NCBI GenBank assembly: GCA_029378245.1
Contig: JARKIF010000045.1
Coordinates: forward strand, 124,001 to 188,000
Source: Roridomyces roridus
Lineage: Eukaryota; Basidiomycota; Agaricomycetes; Agaricales; Mycenaceae
Direction of reading: 5' to 3'
Length of the DNA: 64,000 nucleotides
Shown here: positions 1-12,768 of the stretch, one piece after another
Layout: every line of letters begins with the position of its first letter
Position numbering within the stretch: the first letter of the stretch is position 1
Position numbers and translations under genes: made by a program
The notes under the pieces: model-generated
What the model was told of the DNA's origin: nothing
What the model saw: the letters and a program-made list of their open reading frames with translations, nothing else
Database searches by the model: none

Positions 1-1610
1 AGGCGACAGGATATGGTGCTTACCTCCTCGATCCTTGACGTTTGTCGCCTCCGGGACGATGGACGTCGAATCCCCACAGATGCAGTCGGACTTCATTGTC
101 CATAGTGCTCCACCGTCACGCCGCTCACCGTGGTCAATTGCACGCACCAGGTACGTCTGTGAGCACTTTATGTTGGCGCTTCAGACGGAGTAAGCTCCCC
201 CAAGCTCGGTGGCGTTGCGGTGCGTTGCCGTGACGGGTTACAGACACTCGCGGAGTGGAGACGGAGTATGGGCCGTGGTTTTGCGGTGCCATCGTACTAG
301 ATCGGGAGGATGACGAGTGTCGACGAGCTTGAGTAGGCGTCAGCGAACGGAAAAAAACGGGAGCTGCTACCTACACACCTCGACGACCCTTGCAACGTCT
401 GGTAAGACCCCCCTCCTCGCCCACTAGGGCGTCCTCTGCTTGGATTACCCGCAGCGTACATGGACATGGCGTCGTTACCTTGGTCGTACATTAGAAAACA
501 GAATGATGGGCTGACGCTAACGACGCACCTCGACATGAGCCCTCAATCGATCGCTATATCGGCCACGTCTCGTCCTCCGCTGCAGCGACTTTGCGCTGCT
601 CGTCGTGTTGTAGGTGTCGGGTACGAGAAACCCAGTGTCGACAGGCCCGACAAATGAGGAATAGCGAGAAGGGAGGACAGCCCACGAGGCACGAAGGGCA
701 TGTCAATAGAGTGCGAAGGACGAATGGCAGGGAGCTGAGCGCCTCCAAGTGAGACCGGGTCCTAGCCATTGCCAGGTAGAGCTCATCGGCATCGCCATCC
801 ACCTCGTGCGTGAGGGTCAGTGGAAAACGTGGGGCGCCGAGACGCCAGATCGAGCTTGGGGCTCGTCTTCGGCATGCTTTTCACAAGGGACAGTAGGGAG
901 TTTCGTCAATGGGTGGCATCGAAAATGGACGGGTCCAGGAGACGCGCGGCCGACGTCGAGGGGGTAGGAATGGCCAGCTGGATTGATGGGCGTCGACTGC
1001 GAGGAGTTGGCGAGGAGCATCGAGGCATTGCGGAAGAAGGCGGATCAAAGCAATCGTATGCCGTAACACTCGTGACCACCAACTTGCCACCAACGTCTTC
1101 TTACTCGAGTACTCGACGTACAACTTTGGCTACTGCTTTGCTAGAAATTCATTCAAACCAGCACATCAAGGGCTTCCCACTCTGCCGGGTCTAGGTTAAC
1201 CTCGCTGATTCGAACCCGAGCAAAAGTCTTGACGACTTAATTTTGACCACCAACGTCCTACTCGGCGTTCAGCTGTGCTAGAATCACCGGGGCCGAATCG
1301 TTCCCCAGGACTGTGCTCTCTAGTCTGCACTTGTGGCAACTTGCTCTGAGCCTCTGAGTCTTTCGGCCCTCCTCCTTGCCTCCTCCTCATCTCTCCTCAC
1401 GGTCCATCCGAGGTTACCTGGATTTCTTTGTCAATCTTCCGACCTTCAACTCCAGGAACTGCGCTTCAGACCGTGGGCCTCCACCCTCGCCTCCGATTGA
1501 GGGGATGAATCGTCGATTGTACTGAGTCGGGGCCGGATGATCGGGTAGCGTCAAAATGTGTGTCCTGCACCCGTTGACGCATTTTGCTCATTTGCTTTCA
1601 TATGCAGGGT
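1..1610. repeat. Dispersed repeat R1, copy A
   Basis: This stretch aligns by eye, in the same orientation and order, with 52770-55410. Shared landmarks include the block around 21-75 (matching 52790-52845), the run GGCGCTTCAGACGGAGTAA at 177-195, the block CCCACTAGGGCGTCCTCTGC near 420, and the end near 1525-1580 with CGTTGACGC. Identity looks like roughly 75-85 percent with many small indels. Copy A runs off the left edge of the window. No convincing protein is conserved between the copies; short open frames on both strands do not correspond. It is therefore a repeat of unknown class, possibly the body of a decayed transposon or gene. Copy A lacks the two insertions seen in copy B and serves as their empty-site reference. 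Confidence 0.8.
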
Positions 1611-2316
1611 ATAGTAATTCCTGGAACATATTATCCTCACAAAACCGGACTCACTGGAGCTCTCCGTCAAATGCTAAAAGAAAAACTCTCTCGTCGGCTT
1701 TACTCGGGGACTGATGTAGCCGGCCTTGACGTGCGCTGTGCCTGGAGGCAGCTCCGATATGATAATGACGGTCACTTTTATCGAGTTGACACTGATTTGC
1801 GAGACGATCCGCCTCCTGTCTCTGCACCACAATGGCATGTTAAACCGTCCACCACTTGCTCTTGACAAGAGTCTTGACTCAATCTTGAGAGATGGGCCAC
1901 GTTCCGCGACTCTGGAATCCCAGTTCTCAGCTCCCTGGACTCGGTCCGAGTCGGTCGCTGCACAACGAAGCTGAGAATCAAAGACCGGGATCCCACAACT
2001 TGCCCACAAGCTTCCCGATATCGTCAAAGGTGGATATGGGCATCCCCAGATTTGCGACAAATTTGGCCGGCATCTGATCGTCTGACAGCTTTGGTGGTCT
2101 ATACTTGCAAGTTACTTGCCGGAACTCAGGAAACTGACTTTCGCCTGTGTTAACGTTACTTGCCTCGAGTCTACGAAATCGCCGTGTAGAGCTCCTGCCT
2201 CTCTCAGTCTGACAACGGCTCGACTTTGACATCTTTCTAGATCTCCAGCCTCCTATAGATAGGCCTGTGCGACACTGCCTATTACAGAAGCTGCCAGAGG
2301 ATCTCTCTCACGTCAA
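1611..2316. other. No recognisable gene
   Basis: About 700 bases between repeat R1 and the TIR element. Short open frames on both strands show no family motif, and no tRNA or tandem repeat is seen. Confidence 0.5.
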
Positions 2317-3400
2317 CATCAGGAAAAACCTCCCTGGATATTTTATCGCAAATCTTTCAAAAATATCTCGCAGCTCAAATATTTTGCAGTCATTCTCGAA
2401 ACTTTTGCCCAATGTTGACAAAGTTTCCAAAATGGAGATTTTGCTTTTCATCAGTATGACATTGGGAACCTGATCAAAATGCAGTACATTAAAGGTAGCT
2501 GCTGTACACCTGTATAAAGTACCAATTCCAACTGACCAGAGCTTGTCCACCAAAATTTCTGAAAGCTTTGCAAAAATATCACAACTTTTTTTGGGGAGCC
2601 AGAAATTTCGAGGTATTTCTCAGCAAACTGGCCAAACTTTTTTTGGTGGGCCAGATATTTCGAGGTATGTTTCAGCAAATTTGCCAAACTTTCTAGTCAT
2701 CCATCCACAGCCAGGAAGTCTTGTATTCCAGGTCACCAACTCACCTCAGTCTTCTGGTATAGAGTCTGTGGTGCACCTCAAACAAGATCAGTCTCTTTGG
2801 ACCATGAAGTGGAGGCACATCTGCCCTTGATTGGCTTTCATCTCTCACTAAGCCCATCCCTGAGTGCTCTTCTGTTGGTGCATAATACTGTTGGACTCAT
2901 GGGGTCACATCATGGGAGCTAAGATTGCCAGACTCATGTCTCTATTGTAGTGTAGTAGTAAGCTTCCCCCTTTGTGTTGTCTGTACCTTTTACAGGAGGT
3001 CCCTCGTTTGACTCCCCTTTGAAACATCATTTAATTATCCTTGTCATTTAAATAAAATAGCCTTAGCTACTGAGATCCCAATCCCTTCTGTAAGTTCCTG
3101 TCAGTCATTGATTATCAGCTGTGCCTGACTGTCCCTGATCAACAATCAGTGGGCAGAGCTGATGGTGAATGTTTTGCTCCCACTGAGATGCAATGTTCCC
3201 CCTCTGCTTCATTCTTCATTTCTGCTCTGTTGGCAAGGTTCAACCAATGCCAATATCCACTCCAAAAGTGCCAAAAGTTTTGGTATTTTTGTTGGGACTA
3301 ACATATTCTTGCTCATTCTTCGGATATTCAGCTATTCTCAATATTTTTGGCAAATTTTGGCAAAATGTGCCAAAAATACCTGGGGAGGTGTTTCCTGATG
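2317..3400. mobile_element. CATCAG-family TIR element 1 (1,084 bp)
   Basis: The ends are inverted repeats. The left end reads CATCAGGAAAAACCTCCC and the reverse complement of the right end reads CATCAGGAAACACCTCCCC; the similarity goes on for about 28 bases with few mismatches (both then reach GGNATTTT). The element is flanked by AA on both sides (2315-2316 and 3401-3402), consistent with a 2-bp target duplication. The interior is AT-rich, with imperfect copies of a block containing TTTCGAGGTAT near 2605 and 2660, and carries no transposase. Two other elements in the window (54213-54954 and 55002-55352) have the same terminal hexamer and the same 2-bp flanks. It lies directly upstream of the NACHT gene and may include part of its 5' flank. 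Confidence 0.75.
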
Positions 3401-3494
3401 AACACCGCCTCGTGCTGTAAACTTCTATCCTTCCGCTCGCTCTCATCGCTCGAGACTCCTCTGCTCTCCTCTCCTTGCTGTCCCGCGCTCGCTC

Positions 3495-5943
3495 ATGTTC
3501 AGCAACTGCATAAACTTCTCAATTCACGGAGGAAATTTTGATAATTTGTCGCAGGATCAAAGGCCCCGAGGTGCGTATCATTGCCCAGCCGCCTGACGCG
3601 CAGCTAAGTGCACCTCTTGGAAAGCTCTGGACATTCTTCATAGACATGCGGCGCTGGAGTCTTTGTACGACTCGGCCGAAAGCTTCCCTCAGCCACGATG
3701 CCATCCAGAAACACGGGTGAAGCTGCTGGAGGATCTTTGGCATCAGATACAGGAGCCGAATACCCGCGTGCTTTGGCTTCACGGACCTGCGGGGGCAGGC
3801 AAATCTGCCGTGATGCAGACGCTTTGCCAACGGCTGTATGACGCCGGCCAGCTGGGCGGGAGTTTTTTCTTCAAACGAGATCATCCGACCCGCGGGAGCG
3901 GGCGATTTCTTTTCGCCACTCTGGCGTATCAACTCGCCATGTTCGACCTTGATCTGGGCATCCGGATTTCGGAGGTCGTGGAGACCAAACCCTCACTCGT
4001 CGCGGCCTCTATTGCGTCTCAATCACAGGAACTAATTGCTAAACCTTGCCTCTCGGCGGAACATTGGACGCCACGGATTCTTCTGATCGACGGCCTTGAC
4101 GAGTGCGATGGGGTCGCAGTGCAACAGGAGATCTTGCGCGCCATATTCCAACTCTTCCGCAAACACCCGCTTCCAGTCAAAAATTTTGTCGCAAGCCGTC
4201 CAGAACCCGACATCCGTCATTTATTCGATGAAAACCCTTTTGACGGCCTGTATACTCTGAACATCGAGCAATCATTTGCCGACGTGGAGACTTTCCTTCG
4301 CCGAGAATTCTCTCGCGTCCACAGAGAGCATCCTACCATGTCGCATGTTCCCCTGCCATGGCCGACCGCCGATGTTCTTGACACACTTGTCTGGAAATCG
4401 TCGGGGTACTTCATCTACGCATCCACCATCATCAAATTTGTTGATGACCAGGACTTCCGACCCACAGACCAACTAGCGATCGTCTTGGACCCCTCCTCCG
4501 AACGTGACGCTTTACCCTACGCGGCACTGGACAGATTGTATTTGCAGATCCTTTTTCAGGTCCCCGGAAGGTCGCGCCGGCCACTTCTTTCCATCCTGGC
4601 TGCTATTGTCATGTATCCTTTCAAGTTGGGGATCCACCAACTGGAGTGTATATTCGGTCTCGCAAATGGTGATGTCCGTCTGATATTGCGGAGATTACAC
4701 TCCATCCTCAGAGTTCCCCCGGTGAATTCTGGGGGTTTGTTATACGCCATCCACGGATCTCTTGGCGACTTTCTCCTCACTGCCAGTCGATCATCCATTT
4801 TTCATCTCGGTGCGCAAGAAAGGATCCACCTTGCGCACGCTTTCCTCCTTCTCTATTCACGGCCGCTTCCCAACCACGAACACCTGCATAAAGTCCCGTA
4901 CGTATTTGGAGCTCCCTCTAACAAGGATCTTGCCGTTTATTCAAAGAGCACAGGGAGGTCTAGTAACCCTGGAGCCGTCCCCGCGGTGTGCAGAGCTCCT
5001 TCCCCTCATCCGTCTCTTCAATTGGGACTTTTGTCTTCTCCAAACGGATGGGACCGTGAAGTCTCTCCTATCTTACATGGAGCATGTCCTGGTTTGGATG
5101 AAAGTGCGTATGGAATTTGTTTCATTTGTCAGGCTGCAAACAAGTCACATAGAAAATTCCCGATTCACCCAAGCTTCAACCTCAGGACCCTATTGACATG
5201 TGGGAACATGCCACCTGGACATTCCATTTCATTCATAGCTCCTTCCCAAAAAACAGCTCGAGCTGCGGTGGCCTGAACCCTCCTTCCCCAGAATTTCTTG
5301 AATTTTTAGCAGGAGCTCCTCAGCTGCAACAAATACTGGCGGTTATCTCATCCAGTGACTGGATGAGATCCTCCTCGGAGCCACCGCATCATACTCTTCT
5401 CCATCCTCGGCTCCTTTTGGATCTCTCTTGGGATGCCATTTTCAAATCCATGGCAATACTGCGCTCCTTCTACTCGGACGAAGATCAAATCCCCAACTTC
5501 CGTTCCACACATTTGTTGAAGGGTGCTCTCGACCGGAACACTGTAGCTCGTGGATATGCTCGTCTCCTGCGGCAGATGTGTGATGGAGATGGTGGATCGT
5601 TGCCCAACGTCTGGTACAGTCGTCCCTTTCCCATGGCTAATTATACCATCTACACAACTGAACTTTACGCTTTACAACCAGGCTCACTCTGCCGCATATT
5701 GGCCAGTATTTTTCACACCAAGACCTATCTCTGGACGCAGAGCTAGTGCAAGAGCTCGCTCTGATTACTCGTCCACGGACCCTGACTCGATACGGAATCC
5801 CCTCTCGCGACATCTTCTCTACATTTGCCAACTATCTCCGGCGTTTTCGCGATCCGACCACGGGGCAATCCGACTTGGCCCATGGTTGTAGAGTCTCGGA
5901 GGAGCTGATCTCGCGGTGGGAGGGCTACAGCAGAGACTTGTAA
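3495..5943 (+). CDS. NACHT-domain P-loop NTPase, intact
   Basis: Five exons join in one frame: 3495-3570, 3625-4897, 4947-5103, 5186-5613 and 5682-5943, giving 731 residues. The start MFSNCINFSIHGGNFDN resembles the N-terminus of the second NACHT gene in this window. Walker A is GPAGAGKS (about residue 79) and Walker B is LLIDGLDECDG (about residue 178), preceded by the LHRHAALESLYDSAESFPQPRCHPETR-type linker of this family. The later helical part and the end GCRVSEELISRWEGY are shared with 45973-48674 and 12989-13250. NACHT proteins are STAND NTPases that switch on ligand binding; in fungi many relate to non-self recognition, but no effector or sensor repeat domain is visible here. Introns are 49-82 nt. 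I chose the 3495 start because exon 1 matches the paralogue and splices in phase. Confidence 0.9.
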
Positions 5944-6784
5944 TATTAGGATGAATTTGGATTCACGCCGGCTTTGGACCGAGCAACATAAGTTACACAA
6001 CATGCTTGAAGTTATTGGAGGAAATCTCAAGGCGCAGAAACTCTCCCTGGATGCATGTGGATGTATGTACATTCATGTTGAACCCAAGTTGAACCAAACA
6101 CTGGCATGAATGCCTTCACGAAGTGGGTTATACACGCCCGCGTATGGTCGTATCGTTCCGTGTTTCCTCACGTACGAAGTCCACAGTAAGTAGTCTAGAT
6201 CTGGATCTACATTGCCAGTCTCTCGGTGATACATTCAGGGAATCTGGATTGCTTTAGCATTTCATTTCATTTGTATGTACTCGGACTCCTGCCATGTTCC
6301 AACCTGGCGATCTGAGCTCGATGCTGAGTGAAGCAGCTACGGTGACACCGAGCCTTCCTAACATCCATCCCTGCGACGATCTCGTCCATGCGTTGCTGAT
6401 ATTATAAGTATACTATATCCGTGGATTGGTTCCTCTACTGGTCGTCTCGGAAGCACCGCAAGCTCTGCAGAGTTCCAGACGGTGGGTCGGGATATTCTTC
6501 CTCCGCAACAAGTGCGGAGAAACTTCTCCTCGAGTTTGTTTTTGTGGGGCATCCGCAACGGTCGCGTGTAATTTCAGTCTGTCTTCTGCTTTTTCTCAGT
6601 CCGAGGCAAGATGCCTGTCTCATCCTCATCTTATTCAACACATTGTAAGTATTGACCCTATATTCAATTTCCCTTCCCTCCTTCCTTCCTTCCATGATGA
6701 TGGAAGATCTGAATCGTTGTCCAATTTCGACTTTCTCTACAAGGCGAGATAATAATGGGACGTTCCGCAGGCCTTTTCCTGTTG
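5944..6784. other. Intergenic, nothing recognised
   Basis: No ORF with a family motif follows the NACHT stop codon. Short open frames near 6421-6750 overlap each other in several frames and look like chance. Confidence 0.5.
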
Positions 6785-6852
6785 GGCGTCAGCGTCAGCA
6801 AACTGCTACGAGAAAAGTTATCTGGAGGTCGGTTCAATCCACGGTGATGCCA
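6785..6852 (+). pseudogene. tRNA-Phe relic
   Basis: The 5' acceptor strand GGCGTCA and the 3' half (TCTGGAGGTC, TTCAATCCACGG, TGATGCCA) match the tRNA-Phe gene at 21270-21371, and a T5 run follows at 6853-6857. The D-arm and anticodon arm are replaced by about 28 unrelated bases, and the T stem has lost three bases (GGAGGTCGGTTC instead of GGAGGTCCCGTGTTC). The acceptor stem still pairs. It cannot fold as a tRNA and is a decayed or retroposed copy. Confidence 0.7.
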
Positions 6853-7749
6853 TTTTTGGCGTCCCTCCATCATTGATCACTTTTATTGATTCTTGTTCTG
6901 CGCTTCGTTTGTCTCTGTCTGGAAATTAAAATTATTTGGTGAGGCAGCCACAGAAATTCGCGTGGGGGTGGAGGAGCAGCGGAAGGTTCAACTTCCCAAA
7001 CCGCTGATCTCCAGGTTGTAGGGCGATGGTGAGGCTGAGAATGAACCCAAAATGGAGACGCCAGACGAGGGCATCACCAACGCCCACGGCTAACCCAACA
7101 AATCAGCGGCGACTTTCAGTCAATAGAATATTCCAGCTGCAGCAAGTAGAAGCAGTGTCCGGGTGCTGAACTGTTTACCACGGCCCGGCCCAAGATGCAA
7201 CGTTGAAGTGTAAGTCCAAAACCAAGAATTCGAGAAATGTACAGCTCGCAGATTGCCGACAGTTGGGAGGATTAAATCCGTGCGAGAATTCTGACACCGG
7301 GGAATTGACTCGAGTTGGAAACAGACCAAGAATCGGGCATGAAACAGAATGGGAGTCAGGATCAGCACTGCGGAACAAGGTTTTCGCGGGCAGCTATGAG
7401 AAGTCACAGAGTAATATTTGATAGTTGAACTGGGCAGACCTCAGCGGTGATGCATGAATGGTGCAGTCCGACACCCAGCTGTATACGGGGTCGTCACAAG
7501 GCAAGGCCATACCATGACGATGGTAGATGAGGGAAATATCGGCGCAATTGCTGAAAGATAAACAGGGAGCCCAAGGCGGCGATCATCCTACAACCCAAAC
7601 CCAGGCCTCCAATGGGAGTTTGGAAGTATCGGTGGCACATGTAAGAAGCGAACGGGAGATTGCAGAAATATGGGTTCGTAGACATCGAGACGCTCGTATG
7701 CAGGACAGAGAGTTGAGCACCTGAGATCCCGATAGAAAGGCAAATCTAC

Positions 7750-8800
7750 CGTATCAAACATATGTACACAGCCGTCGAACGCAGAAATAGTAGGAGATCA
7801 CGAAAGAACGAGCAAGTAGGGCCAAGCCGGAATAGGTGCCCATGAAGTTGACGGATGGGAAGAGTATAATTCTGTATGTTTGCGCCGATAGAGGCACACT
7901 CGGAGCTACCCTGTTTGTCACTGGACCACCTGATAGCGCCCGAGATCGTTGGGATACTTTAGCAGATATGATCCCGACTCGCAAGGTTTGGCTAGAATTT
8001 CTACTGATATTCTGGGGAGGCAAATCAAATACACCCCCAGTGTTGCCCTCGAAATGAGGATGTCCCAGAGACGGCTTGGAATCATGAATGTGAAGCATCG
8101 AAGTTGGGAACGAAGGATGTGAAGTCTCGTAGCCAAAGGAAGTGCCAGGTCAATCAAATTACCTATTGCTGGACTCGGCCCTGAGCGGCAGCAGAAGTTT
8201 GGAACGAAGAGTGTTCGATGAATCAGGTGCACATGAAGTGCCCAATCCAATAAGGCATAGATTGCGGCGAAAATTCCGGTGGATGATCAGTGCACAAAGA
8301 CACCTTCAGTCACCGGCAGTATCTCGATGCGATCGTACAAGCTAGAGCGCATAGGTAACTTGCAGGGAGGGTATGCTCTCGACTCAATGACCCGGATCGA
8401 CATGAACCGTGCCCTCCATGACAACATTGAACGAACATCTGCAGAAGAAGACGAAAGGAACCAGCACATTATACTGTCTCGAGGAATTGAACAGTTCTGA
8501 GAGTGGGAACAGGGACCGCTTGAAGGCCATTTACCAGGAGAAATTGTGCTGTAAATACCGGAGACAGAAGAAAAAGGATGAATGAGCCCTCAATAAGCCC
8601 ACATGCGAATAAAGAGAGCTTATGCAGGGACACAGATATTGGAGGATGATTATCCAACAAAACTCCATGCCTGACTCGAATGAGGATGGAAGTGAAATAT
8701 CTGTTGAAGGGAACTCCATGCACAAATTGAATGCATCGGGAACTCAATGCCCATAACGAATGCAAGGGGAGCATGCCAAGGGAACTAAATGCCCGCAAAG
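7750..8800 (-). pseudogene. Possible decayed seven-helix membrane protein
   Basis: Scattered over three minus-strand frames are pieces reminiscent of the Agaricomycete DUF6533-type membrane family: NRYFTSILIRVRHG near 8700, LYDRIEILPVTEGVF near 8330, and LWDILISRATLGVYLIC near 8020. They come in the expected order, but stops and frame changes separate them and I could not build clean exons. This may equally be noncoding sequence with chance hydrophobic frames. The flanking 6858-7750 holds nothing I recognise. Confidence 0.25.
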
Positions 8801-9343
8801 AATGGGAACTGGATGCCCAACAAATAAATGGGAACTATATGCCCGCAAAGAATGGGAACTATATGCCCGAATAATTGGGAACTAGATGCCCGTTAAAATA
8901 TGCCCGACAAAGGATGGGAACTCGATGCCCGAAAACAATGGGAACTAGATGCCCGAAAGGAATGGGAGCTAGATGCCCAAAACAAATGGGAACTCGATGC
9001 CTGTAACAAATGGGAACTTGATGCCCGTAAAGAGTGGGAACTAGATGCCCGTAAAAAGTGGGAACTAGATGCCCGAATGAAGATGGGAACTGGATGCCCG
9101 TAAGAAATGGGAACTAGATGCCCGAATGAAGATGGGAACTCGATGCCCGTAAAGAATGGGAACTAGATGCCCGTAATGAATGGGAACTTGATGCCCGTAA
9201 CAAATGGGAACTGGATGCCCAAGAAATAATGGGAACTCGATGCCCGAAAAAGTATGGGAACTCGATGCCCGAATGAATGAATTGGGAACTTGATGCCCGT
9301 AACAAATGAATGGGAACTCGATTCCCGTGGTAAATTGAATGGG
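8709..9343. repeat. Minisatellite, 24-bp period, about 25 units
   Basis: Units start GGGAACT and contain GATGCCCG, for example GGGAACTAGATGCCCGTAAA plus four bases. Most are 24 bp, with some of 23-29 bp. The first few units (8709-8800) are degenerate, the middle is regular and the last three carry GAAT expansions. Because 24 is a multiple of three, the plus strand stays open from 8900 to 9103 and reads WELDARK-like repeats; no start context or flanking domain supports a real protein. It is not a CRISPR array (eukaryotic context, units without unique spacers). Confidence 0.95.
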
Positions 9344-10813
9344 TGGGACACTCACCTAAGGTATAAACCATCCCAAAGCTTCGTCTCGAACTCCAACAGA
9401 ACTGTATCCAAACTGTGCAGATAGTGAAGCCAGATACCAGAAATAGTGAGACCGTTGACTGTGAGCTGAGTCCCAGGGTTCAGTGCAGCCACAGGCTGGA
9501 GCTAGAAGACGATTTCGAGAGCGTAAGAAAGGCACACACTTCATAGCAGGGTACACGAAGACGATCTTGATGGCGTAAGAACGGCGAGCTCTCGAAAGCG
9601 GTAGGCGAAGGGTGCTCTCAATGGCGCAGGAAGAGGTGGCGTGAATGGCGTCAGATGAGCTACCCTCCGTAGGTAAACAGTGCCGTTGGAAGGGGTGGGA
9701 TGCTTCTATAGCGGCAGGCACTCCGAGAAAACATCGACGACACCAGGTGTTTTGGGAGGTACCAGGCAGCGAGGAAGAAACAAACGAGTAGTACTCACCT
9801 CCTGCCCTGCGTTAACGACTCTAGGTTGCCCCATCTAATTGTGTCGATGAATGGCCGTTGGCGCGGAAAGAACGTAGCGGAGCAAGTGTATCCAAGCATG
9901 AGATGAGCCAGATGAGGCCTTGCCGGGCAAGAATGCAACAGAAGGGAGTAACGGCAACCAGAGAAAAGATTGGAAGATGTTGGAGGGTGGATTCGCGGCT
10001 GTAGCCCGCTCCGCTGTGGAGAATGGTCGTGGTGTGAAGAGAAGAAGGCCCGGATCAGTGATCACTGTCACTCCGCTGTCACAAGAATCCGTACTGATTT
10101 CGCAAGCTCATCAGTACTTCACCACTTTTGTTTTTCTTCATCATGCCATCAACTGCTCCCTCTTCGCTTCTCCCCATCGCCGACTGCACGTACTTGGCTG
10201 CTCATTTTCAATTAATCAAAACTTTCATCGACTGGACGGAGCGAGGGCCGGGCCCCGACTGGTCGACTGCAGCAATTGCCATGGCGTCGCTTGACGTAGG
10301 CCTGTATCTGTCTGTCTGTCCGGACCTCTTCCAGTCTGATACCTTTGCCAGGATTCTTTTGTTCATCGCGAGTCCGGTCATGACGCAAGACGCTCCTCGC
10401 ACCACGAAGCCTATCTCGGTCGAAATAGTGCGACACGTCGAGCTGTCAAGCCACCACCACTTTGGACAATTGCAAGAATCGGACGACGACGAGTCGATGA
10501 CAAGAGAAATCGCGGCTCGCGGCATAGAAAAGTGCTTGACAAGGCAGTTCAGGCACGGCACACAAAAAGAAGGAACGGCTAGCGCTGTCGGAAGGCATGG
10601 CATGGGGTTGAAGGGAAGCACAGGAGAAAGGAAACGGGGTGGGCCGATTTGGTAACGAAGGTGGGCCTCGCTTCCTTGCGCCTCACTTCGTCCGCCCGTG
10701 GCATTGACTGACTGGCTGGCCGCGCATAGGTAAAGACATGAGGTGCGCGTCAACGTCCTGTCTTCTCCGCTTCCTCCCTCTCCTCCCATCTTTTCCCCTC
10801 TTCGTCGTCGACG
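9344..10813. other. Upstream region without a clear gene
   Basis: A minus-strand open frame at 9356-9721 and a plus/minus overlapping pair at 10128-10846 exist, but neither shows domain motifs or splice structure. The last part is the promoter side of the DUF6534 gene starting at 10814; a pyrimidine-rich stretch (TCTTCTCCGCTTCCTCCCTC and following) lies just upstream of that start, as is common near fungal start sites. Confidence 0.4.
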
Positions 10814-12768
10814 ATGCCTGCCTCCGAGTCTCTCCTGGCCGCCCATTTCGTCGGTGTCATGCTCTCGACGATGTACGTGGCCGCTCGTCCCTGTTTCTTA
10901 TCCGTTCTAAGACTCGGCCTAGCTTCTACGGGATTACTTTGGCTCAGGTAGAAGCTTCTTGCTCCCCAGTCCGACCACGACGACCGATTCCGTCCCAGGC
11001 ATTCGCCTACTACCGCACTTATATATCCGATCCACGACACATGAAGTTTATTGTGCGGTACCGTCCCGTCCCGCCGCTCCCTGCTCATTTCTTCGAAAGG
11101 TTGCTTTCCTATTGTATATTCTTTGCTTGACTATGTGTTCAAGTGCGGCTTACACGTGCGCGCAGACTGCTCGACACGACTCAGGTTTTTTTGGCCTCGG
11201 CCTCGATATACGGCTATTCCTTTCGTTCGCGGGATGATGTAGACGAGCTTCAATATGTCTCTAGGTGCGTCCCTTTGCCCTCGATCTCGACCCGGAGCTC
11301 ATCCACGTGTTGCAGACCTTTAATTGTGCGCTCTGCCTCGACTCTCCATCGCTCATTCATCGCGTCGGCAGATTTCAATGGCCGTGACATCGTCGGTCGC
11401 GTTCACGGTACAAATGTGCGTCTCATTCCCGCGCTTTCATTCTACCCGTCTAATAGACACCAGGATATATGCTTATCGCGTCTGGCGGCGTGAGTTTTTT
11501 CCTCTTCCATTGCGTCCGTCACCTTGAAATCAATTTCTCGGAAAGTGAGCGCCGGAAACGCATATCTTACGACTGCAATAGTGCGTACTATTCCATTGCT
11601 ATGCATCCTCTGACCTCTACGTGCAGATCGCCCTCTCTTTCACGGCGCTGGGTACGCGCACATTTCAATTTTCTTCGCCGGAACTCACGCATCCGCCCGC
11701 TCTTATTTCTTTCTGGAAAAAAGGAAGCTCAACGGGCACGTGCGTTCTCCCGCCATACATTGCTGCGCTAACGATAGAATACCAGCTATGATCACCAAGA
11801 TGTATGTTCTCCGCCAACGCCGCCTTCTCTTCTGACCATCCGCGCTTCCGCTACGTAGGACTCGCAACCCACGTTGGGACGAGACGCGCGCCAGCGATGC
11901 AAGTGCACCAACTCGTTTTAAGATGAATACTGATGGTGACGCCGCTCTGATAGATTCCCGCCGCCCTCGTACTCGCGTCGACGGTGACGTGTGATCTACT
12001 CATCGCAAGCGCGCAGGTCTGGCTTTTTCATCGACATCGCCTCAAGCGTGGGTTCTTCATAAGACGGAATGTATCGCCGACGATGGATGAGACGACGGTT
12101 GTGGGCGGGACAACACCCTTCTTCGCGGGGATGCCGGCCTTTGCTGGCCTTTGGCGCATGGGCTCCCAGTCGGTCGTCACCGCGGATGCGAAGGACGCGG
12201 AGGAGCATGACGGGTGTCGGTGCGTGATTCTCTCTCCTCCTTTCCAGCCTATTCTCATTCTCGACCAGGCTAGGCGCGTTGCTCACGACACTAACGCTGC
12301 TCGTCGTCAATGTCGGGCTTTTGACGAGGTACGCCGCCGTCTGCTTTCATTTTCATACGCTCACTGCATCGCAGCATGGACGCCCTTCTCTTCCTCGTCC
12401 TGGTGAGTCACCTGCCTTCCAGCGAATATTTGGACGGGATTAATTGACTTGTCCGACAGTTCCTCATTTGCCCAGGCAACGGCGCCTTCCTTGTCCCGTA
12501 CATCCTTCTCAGCAATTGTACGTCCGTCCGTCTCGTGCCTGAAGGAATATTCTAATTACACGCAGGTTACGTCAACTCGTTCCTGAGCATGTTCGTGCTC
12601 CGCGGCGTTGCTTTCTCTGGTTGACTGACTGACTGACATGCCATTTCCACGACACACTCTAGACTCAACTCACGCCGTATCCTACGCGACCTCGTCGAGA
12701 ATCCCGAGCACTTCCCTGTCACGTTCGATTTTGCGTTGGATATTGCCATAGCTATTGACGTTGGCTGA
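10814..12768 (+). CDS. DUF6534-family integral membrane protein
   Basis: A many-exon gene. Starting from MPASESLLAAHFVGVML, introns of about 50 nt join pieces that follow the family order: IFYGITLAQ, AFAYYRTY, VAFLLLLDTTQVFLASASIY, ISMAVTSSVAFTVQMIYAY then RVWRLSAGNAYLTTAI, TCDLLIASAQVWLFHRHR, LLTTLTLLVVNVGLLT, YILLSNCYVNSFLSM and LNSRRILRDL, ending FDFALDIAIAIDVG. These correspond to about seven membrane helices. DUF6534 proteins are fungal plasma-membrane-type proteins of unknown role. One junction does not fit: exon 3 ends GTG CG before the donor at 11058, while the next exon (GTTGCTTTCC) needs a full codon, so one G seems missing from the GG at 11057-11058. This may be a sequencing error or a frameshift. 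A second family member runs towards it at 15694-17461. Confidence 0.8.

Noticed and set aside
1..1610. Protein-coding gene within repeat R1
   Set aside because: Open frames in copy A do not correspond in position or frame to those in copy B.
4898..4946. A 28-nt ultra-short intron in NACHT gene 1 (acceptor at 4925)
   Set aside because: The next AG at 4945-4946 is also in phase and gives a normal 49-nt intron with a well-placed CTAAC branch site.
8709..9343. CRISPR-like array
   Set aside because: Units are contiguous 24-bp tandem repeats without unique spacers, in a eukaryotic genome.
10208..10846. Minus-strand 212-residue gene overlapping the DUF6534 upstream region
   Set aside because: Arginine-rich shadow with no motif, overlapping a plus-strand frame and the DUF6534 start.
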